A stretch of 64,000 nucleotides of DNA from positions 1 through 64,000 of the forward strand of contig NZ_JAQIOZ010000013.1 of assembly GCF_028023675.1 (NCBI RefSeq), given 5' to 3'. A model generated the notes under the pieces. It worked only from the letters and a program-made list of their open reading frames with translations, had not been told where the DNA came from and ran no database searches. This stretch comes from Primorskyibacter aestuariivivens (GTDB lineage Bacteria > Pseudomonadota > Alphaproteobacteria > Rhodobacterales > Rhodobacteraceae). Below, piece by piece: positions 9,222-18,291 of this stretch. A program made the translations under genes and the position numbers. The first letter of the stretch is position 1; every line of letters begins with the position of its first letter.

Positions 9222-9884
9222 TTATTCGCTTTCAGTTGCTGTTTCCTGCTCGATCACCGAGCGGATGTCTCTGGCCAGATGCTGGAGGTGATTGTCGATG
9301 GCGTCTCTGGCGGCGGTGCCGTCGCCTGCGCGGAGCGCGTCCAGAATAGCGGTGTGATGGTTCACCACGCGGTCGCGGTTGCGCTTTTGGATCGCAGACA
9401 GATATCGCGCACGCCATAAGCGCCGCAAAAAAGTTCCGTGCGTATCGGCCAGCGCCTTGTTGCCCGAGGCGGCGGCAATCGCGGTGTGAAACGACATGTC
9501 GATTTCGAACATATCCAGCGGATCGGTGCTGTCAAAATGGTTGGCCATGTAGTCCGTGATGTCGGACAGGTGCTTGATCTCGTCGCTGGACGCGTTTTTA
9601 CAGGCAAGTTCCGCAGACAGCTTTTCGAGCGCAACCAGAACTTCAATCTGGTCCGAGACCTCGGACATGTCGGACAGTGCAACGATCGGGCTGCGCGACG
9701 GGCGCAGTTCAACCAGACCCTCCTTGGACAGGATGCGGATCGCCTCGCGGATGGGGGTCCGGCTCACCCCGATTTCGGCTGCGATGTCACGTTCCTTGAC
9801 CGACATGCCGGGAAGCAGTTTCCCGCGCAGGATATCTCGGCGCAGACGGTTTGCAATTTGTTCAGCGAGCGATTCTTTCGACAT
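9222..9884 (-). CDS. GntR-family regulator, FadR/FCD subfamily; likely master regulator of the acid-sugar island
   Basis: A 220-residue repressor-type protein. The N-terminal winged helix contains DIAAEIGVSRTPIREAIRIL. The C-terminal all-helical FCD domain keeps the Asp/His metal-binding pattern (DMSFHTAI, NHHTAIL, DNHLQHL), which usually senses a small carboxylate. ATG 9884 was chosen because the HTH starts directly after it; the open frame upstream holds an operator. Two TGGTATACCA palindromes lie in the gap to dctP, and further copies front the ilvD, idn and ltnD operons. FadR-type proteins bind such sites (GT..AC core), so I infer autoregulation and control of all four promoters. Confidence 0.85.
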   Translation of the reverse strand: MSKESLAEQIANRLRRDILRGKLLPGMSVKERDIAAEIGVSRTPIREAIRILSKEGLVELRPSRSPIVALSDMSEVSDQIEVLVALEKLSAELACKNASSDEIKHLSDITDYMANHFDSTDPLDMFEIDMSFHTAIAAASGNKALADTHGTFLRRLWRARYLSAIQKRNRDRVVNHHTAILDALRAGDGTAARDAIDNHLQHLARDIRSVIEQETATESE

Positions 9885-9960
9885 TCGGTATTTTCTGCAC
9901 AAACCAACGTGACAGGGTACGTGCTGCTGCCCGGAGCCGGGAATTTTCAGCACGTTCAGA

Positions 9961-9974
9961 TTTGGTATACCAAA
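9961..9974. promoter_or_regulatory. GntR-type operator 1
   Basis: Perfect palindrome TTTGGTATACCAAA, 77 bases upstream of the gntR start and 127 before dctP. It has the GT..AC core of FadR-subfamily sites. Confidence 0.75.
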
Positions 9975-10015
9975 ATATGTTGCGAGTCGAGATTTCATTC
10001 GCTACGTTTTTCTCC

Positions 10016-10029
10016 GATGGTATACCATC
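10016..10029. promoter_or_regulatory. GntR-type operator 2
   Basis: Perfect palindrome GATGGTATACCATC, 55 bases centre to centre from operator 1 and about 72 bases before dctP. The pair could allow looping or separate control of the divergent gntR and TRAP promoters. Confidence 0.75.
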
Positions 10030-10100
10030 TTTCGCGGTGCATGATTGTGCACCAATGTGAGACCGGCGGTTGAGGAGAGCCGCCCAGGGAGGAAACAATA

Positions 10101-11114
10101 ATGAAATTCACATCAACCATTTTGGCGGCCGGTGCACTTGCGATGACGGCTATGGCCGCCGTCGCGGAGCCGGTAACTCTGCGTATCCAAACCCACTACG
10201 CGACCGAGCACCCCACCGGGAAAATGATCGCGCAGTGGATCGACGACGTCCAGACCATGTCCGGCGGCGACATCACAATCGAGATGTTCTATTCATCCTC
10301 GGTTGTCGCTTCGGTGGAAACGTTTGACGCGGCGATCAATGGCATTCTGGACTGCGACGCCACGGGCGGTGCATACCAGACCGGCAAAAACCCGGCCTTC
10401 CAGTTCGTGGGCGATATCATGGGCGGTTATGACACCCCGTGGCAGCAGTATTCCTGGCTCTACTATGGCGGCGGTTATGATGCGGCTCAGGCGCTCTACA
10501 ACGAGCATAACATGCAGCTGATCGGCTGGGCCATCTATGGTCAGGAAAGCTTTGCATCCTCCAAGCCGATTGCAGGCCCCGAGGACCTCAAGGGCTGGAA
10601 ATTCCGTTCGCCCCCGGGCATGGAGACCGAGATTTTTGAAAAACTGGGCGCTTCGCCCATCGTGATGGACTTCACCGAGATCTTCACCGCGCTTGAAACT
10701 GGTATCATTGACGGTGCCGATGCCTCGGGCCTCGCAAACAACGTGGGTCTTGGCCTGTATGACATCGTGAAGCACGCCAACTACCCGGGCTTCCATTCGA
10801 TGCCGTCGGACCACCTCGCCTGTAACAAGGACGTTTGGGAAGGTCTGACCGAGCAGCAGCGCCGCATCATGGAAACCGCGTGGCAGAAACTGTCGTTCCA
10901 GATCGCGATGCTGAACGAAAAGGCCAACACCGAAGCCGCTGCCATGCTGCAGGAACAGGGTGTGACGCTCTATGAATGGTCGGCAGAAGATCGCGCCACG
11001 TTCCGCGCCGCGGCCCAGGAAGCCTGGGATGACTGGGCTACACGTAGCCCCGAAGCCGCGCCGCTTGTGGAAAGCCACAAAGCCTATCTGCGCCAGCTTG
11101 GCCTGGTGAAGTGA
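10101..11114 (+). CDS. dctP: TRAP transporter substrate-binding protein (DctP)
   Basis: A 337-residue periplasmic receptor with a signal peptide (positive start, hydrophobic core, cleavage after AVA at about residue 22). The DctP fold shows DLKGWKFRSPPGMETE, with the Arg that normally pairs with a substrate carboxylate, and FTEIFTALETGIIDGAD. It should bind an acid-sugar or similar carboxylate for uptake driven by the sodium gradient. The ribosome site AGGGAGGAA is strong. It is first in the dctPQM operon, behind two GntR operators. A hairpin after the gene probably keeps its expression above that of the membrane parts. Confidence 0.92.
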   Translation: MKFTSTILAAGALAMTAMAAVAEPVTLRIQTHYATEHPTGKMIAQWIDDVQTMSGGDITIEMFYSSSVVASVETFDAAINGILDCDATGGAYQTGKNPAFQFVGDIMGGYDTPWQQYSWLYYGGGYDAAQALYNEHNMQLIGWAIYGQESFASSKPIAGPEDLKGWKFRSPPGMETEIFEKLGASPIVMDFTEIFTALETGIIDGADASGLANNVGLGLYDIVKHANYPGFHSMPSDHLACNKDVWEGLTEQQRRIMETAWQKLSFQIAMLNEKANTEAAAMLQEQGVTLYEWSAEDRATFRAAAQEAWDDWATRSPEAAPLVESHKAYLRQLGLVK

Positions 11115-11161
11115 TCAGGGATGCCGTGACCATGTGGTCGCGCATCTAGGCTGAATCAAAT

Positions 11162-11185
11162 GCGGGCTCCGATTACGGGGCCCGC
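11162..11185 (+). terminator. Intercistronic hairpin between dctP and dctQ
   Basis: GCGGGCTCCG and CGGGGCCCGC form a 10-bp stem (one G-U pair) around loop ATTA, followed by GCGCTTTCG. It probably acts as a partial terminator or mRNA stabiliser, giving more receptor than permease. Confidence 0.65.
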
Positions 11186-11246
11186 GCTTTCGACTTACCA
11201 AAAATACCGAACGGCGCGCGCCGGAGGCTTATCGGGGAGGATGAGC

Positions 11247-12053
11247 ATGGATACTCGCGAAAGCGTTTGGCTGGGATCATTGCGGCAACCAGTCAAATTG
11301 GCCGCCATCGGATTGACCGGCTTGGCATTGGCCCTGTTCACGTGGCTCGTGCTCAACAGGATATTCGCCGCCGAGTCGATCGGCATGCATGAAATGATAC
11401 GCCCCGAGGGGCGTCCCATCGTGACAATCACGCTGCTGGCCATCGCCGGAGCGATCCTCTTGGTCTCGCTATACCTGTCTGACACGAGAGAGAGTATCGA
11501 GCATGAACCCTCCGGGTTCTTCGATGTTTTCTCTTTGATCTGTTCGCGCATCGCCATGATCATGACCGTACTGGTCGTGATCGTGATGTTCTATGAGGTC
11601 GTGTCGCGCTACGTCTTCTCTCGTCCGACGCTTTGGGCAAATGAGCTGTCCCTGTGGATCGCAGCTTTTGTTTTCCTGCTGGCCGGGCAATATGCCATGC
11701 AACAACGCAGCCATATCCGTATCTATGTGATCTACGACATGATGCCGCGCTGGATGCAGAAAACCTCTGATGTCATTTCGCTGCTGCTCATCTGGTTCTT
11801 TACCTTCGCCATGGTCTGGGGCGGCTATGACGACGCGATGCGTCGTTTCCTGCGGATGGAAACCTTTGGAACGGCATGGGATCCGCCCATTCCGGGCATC
11901 GTAAAGCCCGCCATTCTTATCATTATCTGCCTCGTCGCGATTCAGGCCCTGTCAAACCTGATCTCGGACTGGAACAGGGCGCCCGAACATCACGGGCTGG
12001 ACGATATCGACGAAGTCGAAATCGAAAACATCCGCAAGGCGTTGGAGAAATAG
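11247..12053 (+). CDS. dctQ: TRAP transporter small permease (DctQ), extended form
   Basis: A 268-residue membrane protein, longer than the usual 160-220. The C-terminal 170 residues show the four-helix DctQ domain, with the typical FYEVVSRYVF and WANELSLW segments. Before it are two extra hydrophobic segments (about residues 17-40 and 62-83). ATG 11247 has GGGAGG six bases upstream; ATG 11241 abuts that site and is unlikely. The gene ends one base before dctM. It forms the membrane complex with DctM that uses the DctP receptor. Confidence 0.85.
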   Translation: MDTRESVWLGSLRQPVKLAAIGLTGLALALFTWLVLNRIFAAESIGMHEMIRPEGRPIVTITLLAIAGAILLVSLYLSDTRESIEHEPSGFFDVFSLICSRIAMIMTVLVVIVMFYEVVSRYVFSRPTLWANELSLWIAAFVFLLAGQYAMQQRSHIRIYVIYDMMPRWMQKTSDVISLLLIWFFTFAMVWGGYDDAMRRFLRMETFGTAWDPPIPGIVKPAILIIICLVAIQALSNLISDWNRAPEHHGLDDIDEVEIENIRKALEK

Positions 12054-12054
12054 C

Positions 12055-13680
12055 ATGGAATTTCTTGAGCTTTTCTCCTGGATCAAGACCGGGGATATCG
12101 GCACGCTGAGCCTTGTGCTGCTGCTGAGCATGTTTGCGCTTCTGGCCATCGGCATGCCGCTTGGCTTTGCCTCGGCCTTCCTTGCCGTGATGGTGCTGTT
12201 GATGAAGTTCGGTCCCGAATTGCTGTTCCGGGACTTCGGCAAGGGGCCATTATCGGTCCTGTCACAGGCGGTTTACCGACAGATGACGAACTACGTACTC
12301 ATCTCGATCCCGCTCTTCATCTTCATGGCGGCGCTTCTGGAACGCTCTGGCATCGCCAAGGATATGTACAACTCGCTCAATGTCTGGCTGTCGCGGACGC
12401 GGGGCGGGATTGCCATCGTGACCTCGATCATGGCCGTGATCATGGCTGCCATGTCCGGGATCATCGGCGGTGAAGTGGTGCTGCTGGGTCTGATCGCCCT
12501 GCCACAGATGCTGCGGCTGGGCTATAACCAGAACCTCGCCATCGGGACGATCTGTGCGTCTGGCAGCCTCGGCACGATGATCCCGCCCTCCATCGTTCTG
12601 ATTTTTTACGGTCTGGTCACGGAAACCTCGATCAAGGCGCTGTTCACCGCGTCCTTCCTTCCGGGTTTCATGCTGGCGTCGTTCTTCATCATCTACATCG
12701 TCGTGCGGACCCGGATGAACCCGGATCTTGCCCCGCTTCCCACGCCGGAACCGGGGGAGCCGGAAGGCCGCGAAAAAGGGCTGATGTTCCTCGGCTTCTT
12801 GTCTCGCTTTGCGCTCTGGATCATCGGGGTGCTGTTTCTGCGTGCGCTGTTCTTTACGGTGACCGGCCAGAACCAGTTGCAGGAGGGAGAAGACCCGATC
12901 GCGCTGGGCATGGTGTCGGACTTGCCCTGGATCGCTGGTGCCTTTGTCATCGCGGGTGTGGGAATGTTCATGATCGGACGCGACCGTACGGCGCGCGGCT
13001 GGGACATGGGCAAGGGGCTGATCGCACCGGTTGTGGTGATCGGCGTGGTGCTTGGCTCCATCTACATGGGGATCACCGGCATTACCGAGGCGGCGGGCAT
13101 GGGTGTTATCGCCGTGTTCACCATCGGGTTGATCCGCCGCGAAATGACGTTCGAGATTGTCTGGGACGCGCTTGTGCGTACCCTTAAATCGACCGGAACG
13201 ATCATCTGGGTCACCATCGGTGCCGCCGCACTGGCCGCAGCTTACACCCTTGCTGGTGGGCCGACCTATGTGGCCAATATGATCCTCGCGGCCGAGTTGC
13301 CGACCATGTCGATCATCCTTGTCATGATGTTCATCTTCCTGATCATGGGGATGTTCATGGACTGGGTCGGCATCGTGCTTCTGATCATGCCGGTCTTCCT
13401 GCCGATTGTGCTGAAACTGCCGGTCGAGGAACTGGGCGTGTTCGGCGAGTTGAACCCGCGTCACGTGGCGATCTGGTTCGGCGTGGTGTTCTGTATGAAC
13501 ATGCAGGTCAGCTTCCTGTCGCCGCCCTTTGGCCCGGCGGCGTTCTACCTCAAATCGGTGGCTCCGCCGCATATAACGCTGACGCAGATCTTCCGTGGCT
13601 TCCTGCCGTTCATCTGCCTGCAGCTTCTGGCGCTGTCAGTGCTGCTGATCTGGCCGCCCATTATTTCCGTGTTCCTCTAG
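12055..13680 (+). CDS. dctM: TRAP transporter large permease (DctM), with central insertion
   Basis: A 541-residue polytopic protein with DctM signatures (GEVVLLGLIALPQM, CASGSLGTMIPPSIV, GMFMDWVGIVLLIMPVF, FLSPPFGPAAFYLK). Typical DctM proteins have about 430 residues. The excess lies near residues 220-330: a hydrophilic stretch (PTPEPGEPEGREK) and two or three extra membrane helices before the GITEAAGMGV segment. It is the channel subunit of the transporter. It begins one base after dctQ. A strong hairpin follows the stop. Confidence 0.9.
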   Translation: MEFLELFSWIKTGDIGTLSLVLLLSMFALLAIGMPLGFASAFLAVMVLLMKFGPELLFRDFGKGPLSVLSQAVYRQMTNYVLISIPLFIFMAALLERSGIAKDMYNSLNVWLSRTRGGIAIVTSIMAVIMAAMSGIIGGEVVLLGLIALPQMLRLGYNQNLAIGTICASGSLGTMIPPSIVLIFYGLVTETSIKALFTASFLPGFMLASFFIIYIVVRTRMNPDLAPLPTPEPGEPEGREKGLMFLGFLSRFALWIIGVLFLRALFFTVTGQNQLQEGEDPIALGMVSDLPWIAGAFVIAGVGMFMIGRDRTARGWDMGKGLIAPVVVIGVVLGSIYMGITGITEAAGMGVIAVFTIGLIRREMTFEIVWDALVRTLKSTGTIIWVTIGAAALAAAYTLAGGPTYVANMILAAELPTMSIILVMMFIFLIMGMFMDWVGIVLLIMPVFLPIVLKLPVEELGVFGELNPRHVAIWFGVVFCMNMQVSFLSPPFGPAAFYLKSVAPPHITLTQIFRGFLPFICLQLLALSVLLIWPPIISVFL

Positions 13681-13699
13681 AGGGACACATAAAACACAG

Positions 13700-13723
13700 C
13701 CCGGGCGGGGTCACCCGCCCGGG
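13700..13723 (+). terminator. Strong hairpin after dctPQM
   Basis: CCCGGGCGGG and CCCGCCCGGG make a perfect 10-bp stem with loop GTCA, 19 bases after the dctM stop. There is no clear T-tract, so termination may be partial and let transcription reach the PhyH-UxaA genes. Confidence 0.65.
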
Positions 13724-13862
13724 TCTGACCGAATAAAGCTGCCGCAATCATCCCTGTTCCGACCGCAGGCCGTCATGGTGTGGGGCAATGTCTGATCCCG
13801 CTGTCCGGGCCATGTGGGGAAGGGTGGGCAGGGTCAGTGTCCGGGTTTGAGGAGCAATTGTC

Positions 13863-14804
13863 ATGCTGACACAACAACAGATTGACCTATTCCATTCTGA
13901 CGGCGTGATTGTCGTCCCCGATGTGTTGCCCATGCCCGTTCTGAGCGCGGTCAAACAGGAATACGAGGCACTACTGGACGCGCTCTATGACGGCTGGCAT
14001 GCCGAAGGGCTGGTCCCGGCACCGGGTAACATGGATTTCTGGCAAAAACTGCGGGTCAGCTACGATGCCGGATGTGACTGGTTCCAGCCGATGGACATCT
14101 CCCTGCCGGGGGGCGAAATCGCGCCTGACACGCCGTTCCATTTCGGCCCTGCCGTGTTTGACATGATCACAGCACCGCGCTTGCTTGATCTGGTGGAATG
14201 CCTGATCGGCCCCGAAATCACGTCGAACCCGATCCAGCATGTGCGGCTGAAACCCCCTGCCCCAACCCTGCGCGACACGGAAAACCGCGCGCATGTCATG
14301 GCGACCGACTGGCATCAGGACCGCGCCGTCGCCCATGCAGAGGGCGACCAGACCCAGATGGTGACGGTCTGGCTGGCCATTTCGGATGCGACCGAAGAAA
14401 ACGGCTGTCTTCAGGCGATCCCCGGAAAACCGCAGATGTATCCGCATTGCCCCAAGAAACAGACCGCCATCGCCGATGGATTCCTCGACTTGGACAAGGC
14501 ACAGCCGCTGCCGGTCAAGGCGGGCGGCGCGGTGATCTTTCACCCGCTGACGCCGCATGCCTCGCTCGACAACCGCTCGGACCGGTTCCGCTGGTCGTTC
14601 GACATTCGCTACAACGTGACCGGCCAGCATACTGGCCGCGCCCATTTCCCGGACTTCATCGCCCGCTCCCGCGAGGCACCGCAGAGCGAATTGCGCGATT
14701 GGTGCGTCTGGAAAACCATGTGGGAAGAGGCCCGTGCGCGGCTTGCGCCGGAGCCGCATATTCCCATTCACCGCTGGACCTCTGACAGCCCCGCCTGCGC
14801 CTGA
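13863..14804 (+). CDS. Phytanoyl-CoA dioxygenase (PhyH) family oxygenase 1
   Basis: A 313-residue Fe(II)/2-oxoglutarate-dependent oxygenase. The facial triad is visible as HQD (His151, Asp153) and His232 in TPHASLDNRSDRFRWS, with the Arg that usually grips 2-oxoglutarate following. It should hydroxylate, or demethylate through hydroxylation, a small polar substrate; PhyH proteins in bacteria rarely act on phytanoyl-CoA. GAGGAG lies before ATG 13863. It stands between the TRAP genes and the UxaA dehydratase, so the substrate may be an imported modified acid sugar. A second, only distantly similar PhyH gene is at 25648-26541. Confidence 0.8.
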   Translation: MLTQQQIDLFHSDGVIVVPDVLPMPVLSAVKQEYEALLDALYDGWHAEGLVPAPGNMDFWQKLRVSYDAGCDWFQPMDISLPGGEIAPDTPFHFGPAVFDMITAPRLLDLVECLIGPEITSNPIQHVRLKPPAPTLRDTENRAHVMATDWHQDRAVAHAEGDQTQMVTVWLAISDATEENGCLQAIPGKPQMYPHCPKKQTAIADGFLDLDKAQPLPVKAGGAVIFHPLTPHASLDNRSDRFRWSFDIRYNVTGQHTGRAHFPDFIARSREAPQSELRDWCVWKTMWEEARARLAPEPHIPIHRWTSDSPACA

Positions 14805-14834
14805 CCTGCTGCGCCTGCAATTCGAGATACACGC

Positions 14835-16325
14835 ATGAACACCGTCCGACTTTCACCCGAAGACAATGTCGTCACCGCTATCGCACCGTTGGAGGTCGGG
14901 CAGGAGGGGGCGATCCAGCTGATCCCGCGCGGGCACAAGATGGCTACGGCGGATATCGCCAAGGGCGCGCCGGTTCGCAAATATGCGCAGGTGATCGGTT
15001 ATGCCGCCGAAGACATCGCAAGGGGCGCGCATGTCCACACGCATAACCTTGAGTTTCGCAATGTGGACAGGGAATACGAATTTTCCACCAACCTGCGCGA
15101 GGCGGCTCCTGCGGCGCACCAGGACACGTTCATGGGCTATCGCCGCCCGACCGGTCGGGTCGGAACGCGCAACTATATTGCCGTGCTCACATCGGTGAAT
15201 TGTTCCGCTACCGCCGCGCGGATGATTGCCGAGCATTTCACGCCGGACCGGCTTGCGCCCTATCCAAATTTGGACGGGGTCACGGCCTTTGTGCATGGCA
15301 CCGGCTGCGCCATGGGCGGCGACGGCACCGGGTTCGAGCTGTTGCAGCGCACGCTCTGGGGCTACGCGCGTAATCCCAATGTCGGCGGGGTGCTCATGGC
15401 CGGTCTGGGCTGTGAAATGATGCAGATCGACTGGCTGATCGAAGCCTATGGGCTGACGCCCGGCCCCCTGTTCCAGGTGATGAACATTCAGGATGTGGGC
15501 GGGCTGCGCGCCACGGTTGATATGGGCATCAGGAAGATCGAGGCGATGTTGCCGCTCGTCAACGAGGCCGAGCGCGAGGCATGCTCGGCATCCGAGTTGA
15601 TGGTCGCCCTGCAATGCGGTGGATCGGACGCATGGTCCGGGATCACGGCCAACCCGGCAGTTGGACATGCCTGCGATCTGCTGGTGGCCCAAGGTGGCAC
15701 CGGCGTGCTGGCCGAAACGCCCGAGATTTACGGGGCGGAGCATCTTCTGACGGCACGTGCCGCGGATCGCGCCATCGGGGACAAGCTGATCGACCTGATC
15801 CGATGGTGGGAGGATTACACCAGGCGCAATCGTGGCAACATGGACAACAACCCCAGCCCCGGCAACAAGAAGGGCGGTTTGACCACAATCCTTGAAAAAT
15901 CACTGGGCGCGGCGGCCAAGGGCGGAACGACGCCTTTGACCGGTGTGTTCAAATATGCCGAACCGGTGACGGCGCGCGGCTTCACCTTCATGGACAGCCC
16001 CGGCTATGACCCGGCCAGCGTGACCGGTCAGATCGCCAGCGGCTGCAACCTTGTGTGTTTCACCACCGGTCGCGGGTCTGCTTTTGGCTCGAAACCTGCG
16101 CCGACGATGAAGGTCGCTACCAACACGCAGATGTATGACCGTCTCACGTCCGACATGGACGTGAATGCGGGGCGTATCCTGTCCGATGGGGCCAGTGTCG
16201 AAGAGGTGGGGCGCGAAATCTATGAGATGTGGTTGCGCATGGCGAGCGGCGAACATTCGAAATCCGAGGCGCAGGGTCTGGGCGATTACGAGTTCGTCCC
16301 GTGGCAGGTCGGGGCCGTGATGTGA
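14835..16325 (+). CDS. UxaA-family sugar-acid dehydratase (altronate dehydratase-like)
   Basis: A 496-residue protein with an N-terminal SAF domain (residues about 1-85) and the UxaA/GarD catalytic region: GYRRPTGRVGTRNYI, HGTGCAMGG, LQCGGSDAWSGITANPA, and a C-terminal GRGSAFG. Length equals E. coli altronate dehydratase. It should remove water from an aldonate or related acid sugar to give a 2-keto-3-deoxy acid, using a metal or iron-sulfur centre. It overlaps the Gfo/Idh/MocA gene by one base. Substrate may be altronate, but relatives act on other acids, and no altronate oxidoreductase is present. Confidence 0.82.
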   Translation: MNTVRLSPEDNVVTAIAPLEVGQEGAIQLIPRGHKMATADIAKGAPVRKYAQVIGYAAEDIARGAHVHTHNLEFRNVDREYEFSTNLREAAPAAHQDTFMGYRRPTGRVGTRNYIAVLTSVNCSATAARMIAEHFTPDRLAPYPNLDGVTAFVHGTGCAMGGDGTGFELLQRTLWGYARNPNVGGVLMAGLGCEMMQIDWLIEAYGLTPGPLFQVMNIQDVGGLRATVDMGIRKIEAMLPLVNEAEREACSASELMVALQCGGSDAWSGITANPAVGHACDLLVAQGGTGVLAETPEIYGAEHLLTARAADRAIGDKLIDLIRWWEDYTRRNRGNMDNNPSPGNKKGGLTTILEKSLGAAAKGGTTPLTGVFKYAEPVTARGFTFMDSPGYDPASVTGQIASGCNLVCFTTGRGSAFGSKPAPTMKVATNTQMYDRLTSDMDVNAGRILSDGASVEEVGREIYEMWLRMASGEHSKSEAQGLGDYEFVPWQVGAVM

Positions 16326-17383
16326 TGCAACTTCCGCTTGTCATCATCGGCGCAGGATCCATCGGGATGCGCCATGTCGAGGTCGCGCAGACCTGCCCCG
16401 ACACCTGTATTTCCGCTGTTGTGGAGCCTTTCGGGCCGAGACGCGCCGAATTGCGGCAGATGGGGTTGAACGCTGTCGAGACACTCGACGCCGTCCCCCC
16501 CAAGACACGTGCGGCGGTGATCGCCACCCCCACGCCGGATCATCACCTGTCGACGATGGCCTGTCTTGATCGGGGGTGGCCGGTGCTGGTGGAAAAGCCC
16601 GTGACCGCGACGCTCGATCAGGCCAATCAGGTGGTGGAAAGCGCCGCCGCAAGGGGCCTCCCGCTGATCACCGGTCATCACCGGCGCTGCCATCCTTTTT
16701 CGCGCGCAACGCGCGCGGCGCTGGGCGAGATCGGTGAACTGGTCGGCGTTCAAGGCCTTTGGTCCCTACGGAAGCATGACAGCTACTATGATGCCGAGTG
16801 GCGGCGGCAACCCGGCGCAGGCCCGTTGATGACCAACCTCTCGCACGAACTTGACCTGCTGCGCTTTTTCCTTGGCGATATCGAAGAGATATCGGCGCTG
16901 ACCTCAAACGCACGGCGTGGGTTGGTGATCGAGGATACGGCCGCCATGGCGCTGCGCTTTGCGGGTGGCGCGCTTGGTTCGTTTCTGATTTCCGACGCGG
17001 GCGCGTCACCCTGGTCGTTCGAGGGGGCGTCCGGTGAAAACCCGGCCATTGCCGCATCGCATCAGGACTATCTGCGCTTTGTCGGGACCGAGGGGGCGCT
17101 GGAATTCCCGTCACTCACGAATTGGGGGCGATCCGGGCCGGGGGAAATCGAATGGTCCAGGCCGCTGCGGCGCACAGATGCGCCCGCATTTGAAAAGATT
17201 GACCCGCTGCTGGATCAGCTGGCGCGCTTCACCGACCTGGTGAACGGCGGCGGGGATGATGTTTTGTGCACCGGAGAGGACGGCGCAAGGGCATTGGAAA
17301 TGACACTTGCCGCGGCGCTGTCCGCGAAACAGGGGCGACCGGTTCGTGCCGGAGAGGTGCCGGGCCATTACACCGGCGTATGA
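16325..17383 (+). CDS. Gfo/Idh/MocA-family oxidoreductase
   Basis: A 352-residue NAD(P)-dependent enzyme. The N-terminal Rossmann fold has GAGSIG, and the EKPV motif carries the conserved lysine; the NLSHELDLL stretch holds the expected active-site His/Asp. Family members oxidise or reduce sugars, inositols and sugar acids. ATG 16325 overlaps the UxaA stop (TGATG), while the longer open frame upstream lies inside UxaA. Being between a dehydratase and a dehydrogenase, it probably acts early on the same sugar. Substrate unknown. Confidence 0.8.
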   Translation: MQLPLVIIGAGSIGMRHVEVAQTCPDTCISAVVEPFGPRRAELRQMGLNAVETLDAVPPKTRAAVIATPTPDHHLSTMACLDRGWPVLVEKPVTATLDQANQVVESAAARGLPLITGHHRRCHPFSRATRAALGEIGELVGVQGLWSLRKHDSYYDAEWRRQPGAGPLMTNLSHELDLLRFFLGDIEEISALTSNARRGLVIEDTAAMALRFAGGALGSFLISDAGASPWSFEGASGENPAIAASHQDYLRFVGTEGALEFPSLTNWGRSGPGEIEWSRPLRRTDAPAFEKIDPLLDQLARFTDLVNGGGDDVLCTGEDGARALEMTLAAALSAKQGRPVRAGEVPGHYTGV

Positions 17384-17397
17384 AGGAAGGGATTGTG

Positions 17398-18291
17398 ATG
17401 ACGAAACCGACGATCGGATTCATTGGCCTGGGCCTGATGGGCCGGGCGATGGTCGAATGCCTTCAGGGCGCGGGCTATCAGATGACAGTCCTCGGCCACC
17501 GCGACCGCACCGGTGTCGAAGAGGCGATCGCGCGGGGCGGCACCGAGGCGGCATCCGCGCGGGCACTCGCCGAAAGCAGCGATATCGTCATGATCTGCGT
17601 CGGCACCTCGGATCAGGTGGAAAGCCGGATCTATGGCGATGAGGGCGTGCTGGCAGGGGCGCAACCGGGGCAGGTGATCCTGGATTTCGGCACGTCTCTG
17701 CCCGAGTCGACCAAGAGGATCGGTGCCGATCTTGCCCAGAAAGGCGCGATCTATCTCGATGCTCCGCTGGGCCGCACGCCCGCCCATGCCAAGGACGGGC
17801 TGCTCAACATCATGTGCGCGGGTGACAAAGAGGGCTATGATCGGGTGAAGCCCGTGCTGGACACACTGGGCGAAAACGTCTTTCACCTTGGTGCGCTGGG
17901 CAACGGGCACACGATCAAGCTGATCAACAACTACTATGCCATGACCACGGCCTGCGCCATGGCCGAGGCCTTTGGTGTGGCCGACGCCTCTGGCATCGAC
18001 CGGCAGGCCCTGTTCGAGGTGATGGCGGCGGGGCCGAACCATTCCGGCATGATGGGCTTTATCCGCAACTACGCGGTAGAGGGGCAGATCGACCTTGCCT
18101 TCTCGGTTGCAAATGCGGCCAAGGATGTCGGCTATTATCGCCAGATGGCGCAGGACCTGGGGCTCAACAGCCGCATGTCCGGCTCTGCTGATACCACACT
18201 CCGAGAGGCCCGCGATGGGGGCGAAGGTGACATGATGGTCCCCGCTATGGTGGATTGGATGCACAAGCATTTGGGGGACAAACCGCAATGA
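17398..18291 (+). CDS. 3-hydroxyisobutyrate dehydrogenase family protein with DAPLGRTP loop
   Basis: A 297-residue NAD(P)-dependent dehydrogenase: GLGLMGRAMVE nucleotide site and catalytic lysine in GHTIKLINNYY. Where the family normally has DAPVSGG, this protein has DAPLGRTPAHAKDG, also found in the paralogue at 26557-27483, so both belong to one branch with a changed substrate pocket. ATG 17398 is preceded by AAGGAAGGG at six bases. It follows the Gfo/Idh gene and overlaps the SDR by four bases. A 2- or 3-hydroxy acid sugar is the likely substrate. Confidence 0.8.
   Translation: MTKPTIGFIGLGLMGRAMVECLQGAGYQMTVLGHRDRTGVEEAIARGGTEAASARALAESSDIVMICVGTSDQVESRIYGDEGVLAGAQPGQVILDFGTSLPESTKRIGADLAQKGAIYLDAPLGRTPAHAKDGLLNIMCAGDKEGYDRVKPVLDTLGENVFHLGALGNGHTIKLINNYYAMTTACAMAEAFGVADASGIDRQALFEVMAAGPNHSGMMGFIRNYAVEGQIDLAFSVANAAKDVGYYRQMAQDLGLNSRMSGSADTTLREARDGGEGDMMVPAMVDWMHKHLGDKPQ

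Noticed and set aside
12262-13572. A 436-codon His/Asp/Arg-rich open frame on the minus strand
   Set aside because: It is the mirror of the hydrophobic DctM gene; its odd composition is what antisense of membrane codons gives.
13863-14804. Ectoine or proline hydroxylase identity for the PhyH gene
   Set aside because: No ectoine or proline genes are nearby and I see no diagnostic residues beyond the general iron site.
14835-16325. Naming the UxaA-family gene as altronate dehydratase outright
   Set aside because: No altronate oxidoreductase or uronate isomerase is present, and the family covers several substrates.
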